The position numbers and the translations under genes were made by a program. Of a DNA stretch of 28,742 nt, positions 1 through 6,226 are shown in pieces (positions within the stretch are counted from its first letter, which is position 1; the number at the start of each line of letters is the position of its first letter). This stretch comes from DATESZ01 sp035283845. GTDB taxonomy: Bacteria > Desulfobacterota > Syntrophia > Syntrophales > JACQWR01. Where the stretch lies: positions 1-28,742 of the forward strand of contig DATESZ010000252.1 of NCBI GenBank assembly GCA_035283845.1, read 5' to 3'. The notes below the pieces were generated by a model that worked only from the letters and a program-made list of their open reading frames with translations, had not been told where the DNA came from and did not search any database.

Positions 1-21
1 GGGGGGGGGGGGGGGGGGGGG
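1..21. other. Poly-G run at the window edge, probable artefact
   Basis: The first 21 bases are all G, followed by T, five more G and then TGATTTTC. A run like this at a contig end is typical of two-colour sequencing artefacts or of an assembly breaking in a GC-rich repeat. Read on the minus strand, the adjacent bases resemble one arm of the palindromic element at 4069-4233 (AATCACCCC... followed by CACCC), so a second repeat copy may start here. An ATG on the minus strand at 37 (Met-Lys-Ile-Thr-Pro...) runs straight into the poly-C and cannot be judged as a gene. Confidence 0.6.
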
Positions 22-86
22 TGGGGGTGATTTTCATCCTTCGTTGTGCCCGACCCGGGCATGGGGGGTTATTCCCTTCAATCATT

Positions 87-113
87 ATATCGGCATTCTG
101 TAAAAATACTTAA
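87..113 (-). promoter_or_regulatory. Putative sigma-28 (FliA) promoter reading out of the window
   Basis: On the minus strand this reads TTAAGTAT, 11 bases, GCCGATAT. The flagellar sigma-28 consensus is TAAAGTTT-N11-GCCGATAA, so the -35 matches 6 of 8, the -10 matches 7 of 8, and the spacing is the consensus one. It lies just after the fliT-like stop codon and points towards position 1, so it should drive a late flagellar gene beyond the edge. It resembles the fliC and fliD promoters in this window. Confidence 0.55.
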
Positions 114-121
114 AGAATATC

Positions 122-514
122 TCATGTCCTTATATCAAGAAACCGCGGAACGACGTTCTGTTTTGTCAATACCTTACGGTTGACGGGAAAAGGGGAAGGG
201 CTAATTTTAGCCGCCGCGTCGCGAAGTTTCCGAACGTGTGATTGTAAACGTTCAGCGCAATCCCGGTCCAGGGTAGTGGTATCCTCAAGAAGTTTCCTGA
301 ACTCACGTCTGAACTCCTTCTCGCCTTCCCGTCTCACAGCGAGCGGGCCGATCGCCGAATCAATTCTGTTCACCAGGTCTATGAATTGCTGGCGCTCTGT
401 CAGGAGAACATTTATGGCATCTACATCCTCGCCATCCAAAGCGTCACGCAGGGCGACGGTTGCTGACCTGAATTTTCCGAGAATCGTAAGTTTTTCAGCA
501 AAAAGATTATCCAT
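122..514 (-). CDS. FliT-like flagellar chaperone / small helical flagellar protein
   Basis: This is a 130-residue, highly charged protein predicted to be mostly alpha-helical, with no signal peptide or membrane segment. It starts at ATG 514, six bases after the fliS stop codon, and is the last gene of fliD-fliS-fliT order. FliT in enterobacteria is a roughly 120-residue cytoplasmic chaperone for the cap protein FliD. Size, helical character and position fit that role. I see no diagnostic sequence motif, since FliT-type proteins diverge strongly, so the name rests mainly on gene order. The ribosome-binding site is weak (GATGGGA inside the end of fliS), which suggests translational coupling to fliS. 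It could instead be an unrelated small flagellar protein. Confidence 0.65.
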   Translation of the reverse strand: MDNLFAEKLTILGKFRSATVALRDALDGEDVDAINVLLTERQQFIDLVNRIDSAIGPLAVRREGEKEFRREFRKLLEDTTTLDRDCAERLQSHVRKLRDAAAKISPSPFPVNRKVLTKQNVVPRFLDIRT

Positions 515-520
515 GGGCCA

Positions 521-976
521 TTATCCCATCGATGCATACTGAACTATTGCCTGGTTGCCATAGGTCGGTCTTTGCACAAAGGGGGCGGGAGCGGCCGTCT
601 TAACAGGAGATGGCGTAAAAATTTCCTTCCAGGCGCTGAGCAATTCCTCAAACATGTCGATAACTTCATCAAATGCCTTTGCATCTTTCTTCAAATCGCC
701 GTCAATCAGCCTGTTGCTCATATAGTGATACAGGGCATCGAGGTTTTTGGCCACTTCACCACCCAACTGGAAATCCAGAGCCTGGCGCAGTTCATGGAGG
801 ACATCAATCACCTTCTGGAGGGATTTTGCCTTGGCCTCAAACTCCTTCAATTCAAAGTGCGTTTTCGCTTTTTTCAAATTAACGATAGCCAATTCATAGC
901 ACATAAGCACTATTTTTTTTGGATCTGCCGTCAAGACGCCTGCTGTCTGATAGGCACTTATGCCATTCTGATACAT
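521..976 (-). CDS. fliS: Flagellin export chaperone FliS
   Basis: This 151-residue protein is the cytoplasmic chaperone that binds the flagellin C-terminus, prevents premature polymerisation and delivers flagellin to the export gate. The start MYQNGISAYQTAGVLTADPK contains the family hallmark of an N-terminal Tyr-rich segment followed by a helix with 'KIVLMCYELA' (family: L-I-x-M-L-Y-x-G). The 'YMSNRLIDGDLKKD' segment near residues 85-100 matches the conserved FliS region Y-x-x-L-x-x-A-N. It is slightly longer than typical FliS (about 125-135) because of a Pro/Ala-rich tail. The start is ATG 976, with a GGGG-type ribosome site rather far upstream. It lies 26 bases downstream of fliD and directly before the fliT-like gene. 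Confidence 0.93.
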   Translation of the reverse strand: MYQNGISAYQTAGVLTADPKKIVLMCYELAIVNLKKAKTHFELKEFEAKAKSLQKVIDVLHELRQALDFQLGGEVAKNLDALYHYMSNRLIDGDLKKDAKAFDEVIDMFEELLSAWKEIFTPSPVKTAAPAPFVQRPTYGNQAIVQYASMG

Positions 977-1002
977 ATGTTCTTATTCCCCTTTCTTAAT
1001 AA

Positions 1003-4000
1003 TTATTGGCCCGCATTAGCGGTAAGCATACTAATCTGACTCGATAACCAACTGCTCTGGCTCTGAAGTTTGCTCAAGGCCATCTCCATGGCCACGAAAC
1101 GGTTGATCAACATCTCGGATTTTCTCTCCAACGTGGCCTCCATCTGCGTTATCCGTGTTTCGTAACTATCGATACTATCTTGAAGAGAGGTTTGTTTGAA
1201 GCCAACATATCCATCGGTGCTATCGGTGATGAAACCTAAAAGCCGGTCCATCAGATCCCCAATTCCGAGGGACAGGGTGAAATCCGATGTCGTTGTCCCT
1301 GTGCCGGTATAAGTGATCGATAATCCGTCGGCGTTGTTGCCGCTGCTCGACAGGGACAATGTCTGCCCACTCCCGGTGGCCGTTGCGCTATTGATGGTTC
1401 CCGCCACGTTTACACCGTAAACCTGTGTGGCGGTGGCTAATCCCAGCGCACTTCCCCCGGATTCGTTTACTACAATAACTTTGCCAGTCCCATACGTGTT
1501 ATGGGTGAGAAGAAGCTCATTGCTTCCCGTCTTGGACGCGGTGATGTTGATCGCATATCTGCCTGCTGTCGTGGTGCTCACCGTCCCGAAGTCGAGTCCG
1601 GAAATCGCTGACGTGTTAATCGTAAAGGAGAGGCTGCTGTCCCCGGACTGCTTATCCGTGATGATCAATTTTCCGCCGCTCATACTGGCCGTGACCTCCT
1701 CGTCAAACTCGTCTTCAATGTTCGACAGAAGATCGCCGAGTGTTTTTGTGGTATCAACAATATAGCTTCCAGACATCTGGAGACCGTTTCGCTTCGTTCC
1801 CGAATAGGTGATCGTAAGTCCATTGACCGCGCCGGTTATCCCGCTAAAAAGCGTTGACGAGGAATATCCGGTGTTGTTGCTTCCTTGAAGTTGTTCCGTA
1901 TAGGTCTTTGCCAATTCCGAGTTGACAGCATTGACCACGTCATCGCGACTCATACCGGTGGTGAGGCTCACGGTTGCCAGTCTCCCCGATGCATAATCCT
2001 GAACGGTCACGGTTTCATCCGCGAGGAGGCTTACGGGCATGGCCGCGCCGCCCGTGAGGGTCGTTCTGGTGGCGGCCTGCGTTATATTCACTGAATAAGT
2101 CCCCCCCTCTGTGGAATCGGTATGGCCGACATATTGAAGCTGGGAATTCGGGGAAGAACCGATGGCGACAAAAAGTTTCTTTACATCGTCAAAATTCGTT
2201 GTCAGCGCGGCCGTCAATTTTGTATCATCGATGGTGAGGTTGGTATTGCTGTCCAGGGAGATGCCGATCAGGGAGAGCCGGTTGTAATCGCTCGACAAAC
2301 CGTTAACCGTATTGGTTACCGTGCTGATGAGGTCCGATTTGACCGTGGAGAGCGTCCCGTCTCCGAAAAGAATCCCGCCTGTCGTATTTGTTTCTTCATC
2401 GTAACTGAATTGGGTATTTATATAACTCATGATGCTGTTAAAGGAGTCGGCCATGCTCGTGATTTTTGTTTTGATCGCTGCCATATCCCGGTCAACCTTG
2501 AGGGTTACCGTTGTGTCAGTTTTTTCTCCCACCAGATTCAGCGTCACGCCGGGGATAACATCGGAAATGGTGTTTGAGGATTTCGTGATGGTCACATTAT
2601 CGACGTTCAGTTGCGCGTCTTCGCCGGCGGCAAGCTGCATACTCCGGCCTTCGGTTGACAGGGAAACTGTCCCGAAATCAAGGGAGCCCCCCGCCTGATT
2701 GTTCGTGACGAGAGTCATTTCAAGCTGGCTGTCTCCCGCTGTGGTATCCGTGACTGTGATTTTCCCCGTCCCGTCGATGGTTGCCGTCACCGTGGCGCCG
2801 AAGGTCGTTTGGATCTGGGTAAGGAGATCATTCACCGTGCCTGTCGCTGCATTCGCAATTGTATATGAGCCTGATACGGCTGTGCCGTCGTGCTTTTTTC
2901 CAGTGATTGTAAAAGAGGTATTATTCTGAACGTTGGCGCCATCGATCGTATTCCAGACGGTTGCAGACGTGATAGGTAATGCACCTGCAACATTGGCGAC
3001 GCTTCCCTTGACCACCTGTGTCGTTGTGCCATAATTACCCTTCACAATCCCCAGCATCTGAAGGATATTGCCGTTGTCCACGAAAGAGGTGGTGCCGCTG
3101 ATGTCGATCCGGTATTTGATTTCACCGTCCACTGTTTCGTTTACGACGGTGGCCGATATACCGCCTCCGATGAGATTAATATTCGAGGCAATAGTTGTAA
3201 TGTTCTCGTTGGAGAGATCGATCAACACGCCAGTTCCGCCGATCGTAACGCTCGTACTCCCTGGAGGGCTGGAGAGTCCTAATAACGTACCCACAACTCC
3301 CGACGCATCGCTGAAAAGGTCGCTTTTCATACCATCGCTGGTCGGTGTCTTTATGGTAGGTGTGGCTGACGTAATGAACCCCAGCGACTGCAGGACATTC
3401 GCAGAAGAGCCTTCCAGGATGTTGATTCCGGTCGAGCCCGTATCGTCACTCGACAGAGCCAGGTGGTAATTGGTCGATGAATGCTGGACAATGCTTGCCG
3501 TGACCCGAGAGGGACTCGTCCCCGTGTTCACGGCGTTGATTTTGTCCCTGATGTTTGCCAGCGTGTCGGTGGAGACTACATGCACCACCTTGTCCGATAT
3601 CAGGATGTCCCCGGCCAACGACAGCGCCGTATCGGAGGCGGTAAAATTCGTGGAGGAAATTTTTTCCGACTGGGCTAAATTAGTTACCTTGATGTTGTAC
3701 ATCCCCGGTGATGCCGTGGTAGCGGTAGTCGCCGTAAACAGGCTGGAGGCGGCGGTCGTGGTATTCGATGTTGTAGATGCTGAATATACTTTGAAGGCGT
3801 CCTCAGCGCCGAGAGCGCTCGCTGCTGTTTTGAGAGCGAGGAGCTTGGTGTTCACCCCCTGCCATTCCGTAAGTTTATCACTATAGTCCGTTTTCTTATT
3901 TGTAACGAGATCTACCTTGCGGTGATCGATGGCAATCAACTGATCGACCATGGTACGCCAGTCAAAACCGCTGGAAAGACCGCTGATTAGGTTGGTGCTT

Positions 4001-4008
4001 GTGGCCAA
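1003..4008 (-). CDS. fliD: Flagellar filament cap protein FliD (hook-associated protein 2), unusually long
   Basis: FliD caps the filament tip and folds incoming flagellin. The start is TTG at 4008, giving 1001 residues. It is preceded by GAGGAGG at 4017-4023 with 8-base spacing, and a sigma-28 promoter lies at 4043-4070. The reading frame stays open to 4164, but that extension runs upstream of the promoter and through the palindromic element, so it is not coding. The FliD N-terminal domain spans about residues 1-105 (STNLISGLSSGFDWRTM). Flagellin-hook-like modules fill the middle. The FliD_C domain starts near 465 and resumes near 918-1001 with the coiled coil and the Q-S-S-W-L-S-S-Q end. 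Family members usually have about 450-680 residues. The excess comes from a roughly 295-residue insertion (about 621-917) inside FliD_C. Residues 389-455 and 746-817 are related copies (see findings). Confidence 0.93.
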   Translation of the reverse strand: MATSTNLISGLSSGFDWRTMVDQLIAIDHRKVDLVTNKKTDYSDKLTEWQGVNTKLLALKTAASALGAEDAFKVYSASTTSNTTTAASSLFTATTATTASPGMYNIKVTNLAQSEKISSTNFTASDTALSLAGDILISDKVVHVVSTDTLANIRDKINAVNTGTSPSRVTASIVQHSSTNYHLALSSDDTGSTGINILEGSSANVLQSLGFITSATPTIKTPTSDGMKSDLFSDASGVVGTLLGLSSPPGSTSVTIGGTGVLIDLSNENITTIASNINLIGGGISATVVNETVDGEIKYRIDISGTTSFVDNGNILQMLGIVKGNYGTTTQVVKGSVANVAGALPITSATVWNTIDGANVQNNTSFTITGKKHDGTAVSGSYTIANAATGTVNDLLTQIQTTFGATVTATIDGTGKITVTDTTAGDSQLEMTLVTNNQAGGSLDFGTVSLSTEGRSMQLAAGEDAQLNVDNVTITKSSNTISDVIPGVTLNLVGEKTDTTVTLKVDRDMAAIKTKITSMADSFNSIMSYINTQFSYDEETNTTGGILFGDGTLSTVKSDLISTVTNTVNGLSSDYNRLSLIGISLDSNTNLTIDDTKLTAALTTNFDDVKKLFVAIGSSPNSQLQYVGHTDSTEGGTYSVNITQAATRTTLTGGAAMPVSLLADETVTVQDYASGRLATVSLTTGMSRDDVVNAVNSELAKTYTEQLQGSNNTGYSSSTLFSGITGAVNGLTITYSGTKRNGLQMSGSYIVDTTKTLGDLLSNIEDEFDEEVTASMSGGKLIITDKQSGDSSLSFTINTSAISGLDFGTVSTTTAGRYAINITASKTGSNELLLTHNTYGTGKVIVVNESGGSALGLATATQVYGVNVAGTINSATATGSGQTLSLSSSGNNADGLSITYTGTGTTTSDFTLSLGIGDLMDRLLGFITDSTDGYVGFKQTSLQDSIDSYETRITQMEATLERKSEMLINRFVAMEMALSKLQSQSSWLSSQISMLTANAGQ

Positions 4009-4016
4009 AGGGCTAT

Positions 4017-4023
4017 CCTCCTC
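4017..4023 (-). promoter_or_regulatory. Shine-Dalgarno site that fixes the fliD TTG start
   Basis: GAGGAGG on the minus strand, 8 bases before TTG 4008. No ATG follows at a suitable distance, and the next residues (Ala-Thr-Ser-Thr-Asn-Leu-Ile-Ser-Gly-Leu) are the usual FliD N-terminus. Confidence 0.8.
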
Positions 4024-4042
4024 TGTTTCGTCTCTGCATGTT

Positions 4043-4070
4043 TTATCGGCAAATATTGCCTGATACTTGA
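4043..4070 (-). promoter_or_regulatory. Putative sigma-28 (FliA) promoter of fliD
   Basis: On the minus strand this reads TCAAGTAT, 12 bases, GCCGATAA. The -10 is a perfect match to the sigma-28 consensus and the -35 matches 6 of 8. A transcript would start near 4036 and carry a leader of about 28 bases before the TTG start. The palindromic element abuts or slightly overlaps the -35 box on its upstream side, and its target duplication ACTT lies within the box. Confidence 0.7.
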
Positions 4071-4233
4071 GGCTCTTGCAAAACTCTTCCAAATATGTTT
4101 CCCCTCCCTTGACGGGAGGGGGGTAGGGGGTGGGTGAAGTTGCAACATGCTGATTTAATGGCAATCACCCCTCCACCCTTAACTATCTCCCGCCAGGGGG
4201 GAGGGGACTTATTGGTACTTTTGCAAGAACCTC
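4069..4233. mobile_element. MITE-like palindromic element between flagellin and fliD
   Basis: The left end GAGGCTCTTGCAAAA (4069-4083) and right end TTTTGCAAGAACCTC (4219-4233) are 15-base terminal inverted repeats with one mismatch. They are flanked by the direct repeat ACTT (4065-4068 and 4234-4237), which looks like a target-site duplication and may extend to ACTTGA. Inside are two GC-rich inverted arms: CCCCTCCCTTGACGGGAGG and following bases from 4101, and the imperfect complement of these ending near 4205. There is no coding capacity. The 165-base length, terminal repeats and duplication fit a non-autonomous element mobilised by a transposase elsewhere. I cannot tell which family. Confidence 0.65.
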
Positions 4234-4267
4234 ACTTGAATTATTTTAATATGAGCAAGAATTCTGC

Positions 4268-4310
4268 CAAAAAAGGAAGGCCCGCTTCCTTTTGGGTAGC
4301 GGGCCTTCCT
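4268..4310 (-). terminator. Rho-independent terminator of flagellin
   Basis: The 13-base arms AGGAAGGCCCGCT and AGCGGGCCTTCCT pair perfectly (4298-4310 with 4274-4286 on the plus strand). On the minus strand the second arm is followed by a run of T (poly-A at 4268-4273 on the plus strand). It lies about 22 bases after the flagellin stop codon and separates fliC from fliD transcription, which agrees with fliD having its own promoter. Confidence 0.9.
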
Positions 4311-4331
4311 GGTCAGTTGGAAAGGTTAGAA

Positions 4332-5789
4332 TTATTTGAAGAGAGACAGCATCAACTGTGGCGACTGGTTGGCCTGGGCCAGCATGGCAATACTGGCCTG
4401 CATCAAAATCTGGTTCTTCGTGAAGGCAGTCATTTCAGACGCCATATCCACGTCGCGGATGACCGATTCGGCCGCCTGAACGTTCTCGATACTCGATTGC
4501 AGATTCGCAGCCGCGTAAGACAACCGGTTCATGGAGGCGCCGATGGTTGCCCTTGCCGCAGTCAGAGCACTGATGGCGCTGTCGACCGTTGTGAGCATGC
4601 TCTGCGCTTCGGTCTGAGTGTCGAGCTTATCAACGATTAAACCTGAGTTCAATGTTCCTGTTGTGACACCAGAGATGTTGAGGGATATTTGGTTGTTAGA
4701 GTCGTTTCTCGCACCGATCTGGAAGACGTTTCCGCTACCAGATGACGTGACGGTAAAGTTCACGTTTTCAAGGTCATCCTCAGTGTATTTCGTACCGAGG
4801 TCAAAGGTGATGCCCAACGTGCTGAAATTGATACTCGTGGCTGTGCCCGGGGAGACATTTGAAATTGTTTGCGTGACTGTACCGTTTCCCAATGTCAAGA
4901 CGCCCGCGCCCGCTGGAGAAAATGTGTAAACACCTGAAGAAGCGGCTGCAACATTCAAGGTGCTCAACCCGGTTTCTCTGATTTCGATGCTGGAGGCCAA
5001 ACCAATACCGCATGCCGTACCCACGGTGCTCGCGGCCCAAATCCTCATGGTAATGCCAAGGTTGGCAAAACTCAAGGTCTGCGTGGCTGCAGAGACAGTG
5101 CTCATTGCCGTGATAGTGGCCGCCTCCGTTATGGTACCGTTTGATAACCACACCGTGGTTCCTGCATCGGTAGCGGTAATCGCCCATGTTCCAGAGTATG
5201 CCATTGTAGAATTTAACGACGTAATACCGGAGAAGTTGGTAAGCATGGGTGAGGTTGCTGTAAATGACCCTGAATAGACATGGGTTAGATTCCCATATAC
5301 CTGTAATAGATTTGATCCTGCTACTGCGGAATAGGTGAAACTAGCCGCTGCCTTTGAAGCTCCGAACGTCCCGTCGAGCAGGGCGGTGCTCCCGTATTTC
5401 GTTGAATTGGCAATCCGGTCGATTTCTGAAACGAGGGCGTTGCCTTCAGCGTTAAGTTTGGTTCTTTCAGATGAGCCCACATTTGCCGATGCTGCCTGGG
5501 TTGCAAGTTCCTTCAACCGGGTCAGCATGTTACCGATCTGCTCCATACCGCCTTCAGCGACCTGCAATAGCGCATTGGCTTCCGTCGTGTTTCTCGATGC
5601 AACCCTGAAGCTGGCGATATCTGCCCTGAAACCTTCAGAAATGGCGAGACCGGCGGCATCATCCGAGGCCTTGTTTATTCGGAATCCTGAAGAGAGTCTC
5701 TCCAGCGATTTCGACATAGATTCATCAGCGCGCGTTAAATTCTTATGTGCATTCATTGCCGCTAAATTATTTTGAATTCTAAGTCCCAT
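4332..5789 (-). CDS. fliC: Flagellin (FliC), filament subunit
   Basis: The 485-residue major filament subunit is exported by the flagellar type III system and is the presumed target of the glycosylation operon upstream. The conserved N-terminal D0/D1 region is at about residues 1-145 (MGLRIQNNLAAMNAHKNL, then L-E-R-L-S-S-G-F-R-I-N-K-A-S-D-D-A-A-G-L-A-I). The C-terminal D1/D0 region is at about 390-485 and ends in the usual Q-A-N-Q-x-P-Q-x-x-L-S-L. The middle (about 146-389) is the variable, Ser/Thr/Gly-rich exposed region where O-linked pseudaminic acid is usually attached. It contains a degenerate internal duplication and one Cys (residue 260), which is rare in flagellins. The start is ATG 5789 with AAGGAGG at 5799-5805. 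The frame stays open to 5834 but those codons lie in the leader hairpin. Confidence 0.96.
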   Translation of the reverse strand: MGLRIQNNLAAMNAHKNLTRADESMSKSLERLSSGFRINKASDDAAGLAISEGFRADIASFRVASRNTTEANALLQVAEGGMEQIGNMLTRLKELATQAASANVGSSERTKLNAEGNALVSEIDRIANSTKYGSTALLDGTFGASKAAASFTYSAVAGSNLLQVYGNLTHVYSGSFTATSPMLTNFSGITSLNSTMAYSGTWAITATDAGTTVWLSNGTITEAATITAMSTVSAATQTLSFANLGITMRIWAASTVGTACGIGLASSIEIRETGLSTLNVAAASSGVYTFSPAGAGVLTLGNGTVTQTISNVSPGTATSINFSTLGITFDLGTKYTEDDLENVNFTVTSSGSGNVFQIGARNDSNNQISLNISGVTTGTLNSGLIVDKLDTQTEAQSMLTTVDSAISALTAARATIGASMNRLSYAAANLQSSIENVQAAESVIRDVDMASEMTAFTKNQILMQASIAMLAQANQSPQLMLSLFK

Positions 5790-5795
5790 GATTTT

Positions 5796-5836
5796 AATCC
5801 TCCTTGATGGTTTTTTCTTTGGCATCCTTGCCAAAG
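5796..5836 (-). promoter_or_regulatory. Putative CsrA-binding leader of flagellin (hairpin plus Shine-Dalgarno)
   Basis: On the minus strand the leader has an 8-base perfect stem, CTTTGGCA and TGCCAAAG (5829-5836 and 5817-5824), closing the tetraloop AGGA. The sequence across the loop, CAAGGATG, matches the core of the CsrA SELEX consensus (CARGGAUG) with GGA in the loop. About 24 bases downstream the Shine-Dalgarno CAAGGAGGA carries a second GGA. This two-site arrangement resembles the Bacillus subtilis hag leader, where CsrA blocks flagellin translation and FliW relieves it. Neither csrA nor fliW is in this window, so the role is inferred. Confidence 0.55.
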
Positions 5837-5852
5837 CAGTTTAAGGTTTTTG

Positions 5853-5866
5853 TTTACCCCGGTAAA
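5853..5866. repeat. Perfect short palindrome in the flagellin leader
   Basis: TTTACC, CC, GGTAAA: 6-base arms around two bases, about 65 bases upstream of the flagellin start and downstream of the presumed transcript start. It could be an operator or an RNA hairpin (on the transcript TTTAC, CGGG loop, GTAAA). There is no evidence for either beyond the symmetry. Confidence 0.35.
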
Positions 5867-5961
5867 TGCTCTCGCTATCTACGGGAACCGCCGCTTTTTC
5901 CCTCTCTGTTTTCCCCTCCTTTCTGTTGTTTTGCCGAAACTGATATATTCATTTGACATGT

Positions 5962-5989
5962 ATATCGGAAAGAAAGACAGATTACTTTA
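5962..5989 (-). promoter_or_regulatory. Putative sigma-28 (FliA) promoter of flagellin
   Basis: On the minus strand this reads TAAAGTAA, 12 bases, TCCGATAT, compared with the sigma-28 consensus TAAAGTTT-N11-GCCGATAA. The -35 matches 6 of 8 including the full TAAAG core, and the -10 keeps CCGATA. The spacing (12) equals that of the fliD promoter. The transcript would start near 5955, leaving a leader of roughly 165 bases that contains the hairpin and the Shine-Dalgarno. Confidence 0.65.
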
Positions 5990-6069
5990 GGATTTATTTA
6001 CTACGACGATTTGATGTGATGGAATGTAATGTAATGGTGGAGGCGCCTGGCGGCTGCGAGGAGGAAAGT

Positions 6070-6210
6070 TCAGATGGCGCGAGCAACCTCCTCGTCCAAT
6101 CTCTTTTCAGTTTTTTCCAGAAGATCTTTTGTAAGTGTTAAATCCATCGCCACCTTCCCCCCTTGCTTATGCCAACGATGGTCCATCTTCCCGGTGAGCC
6201 TCTTTACCAC
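6070..6210 (-). CDS. Possible small ORF of unknown function between the glycan operon and flagellin
   Basis: One frame is open for 46 codons from GTG 6210, with alternative starts ATG 6186 (38 residues) and ATG 6147 (25 residues). Only ATG 6147 has a good ribosome-binding site (GGGGGGAAGG, then 5 bases). The product is very hydrophilic. Its C-terminal part (MDLTLTKDLLEKTEKRLDEE...) has the spacing of a charged amphipathic helix. I do not recognise a family. It begins shortly after the stop of the GT2-TPR gene and ends about 80 bases before the flagellin promoter. It may be a small regulator, a remnant of a longer gene, or non-coding. Confidence 0.3.
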   Translation of the reverse strand: MVKRLTGKMDHRWHKQGGKVAMDLTLTKDLLEKTEKRLDEEVARAI

Positions 6211-6226
6211 TCATTGTTAGGGGGTT

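Noticed and set aside
47..61. TGCCCG-ACC-CGGGCA inverted repeat as a terminator
   Set aside because: The stem is perfect, but neither side is followed by a T run, so it is not a rho-independent terminator.
4009..4164. Upstream extension of fliD to 4164 (52 extra residues)
   Set aside because: It runs across the sigma-28 promoter at 4043-4070 and into the palindromic element. The Pro/Gly-rich residues are translated repeat, and the proper ribosome site is at the TTG 4008.
5817..5836. Sigma-54 promoter candidate (GG...GC in the palindrome)
   Set aside because: Only seven bases separate GG and GC, whereas sigma-54 sites need ten. The palindrome fits an RNA hairpin better.
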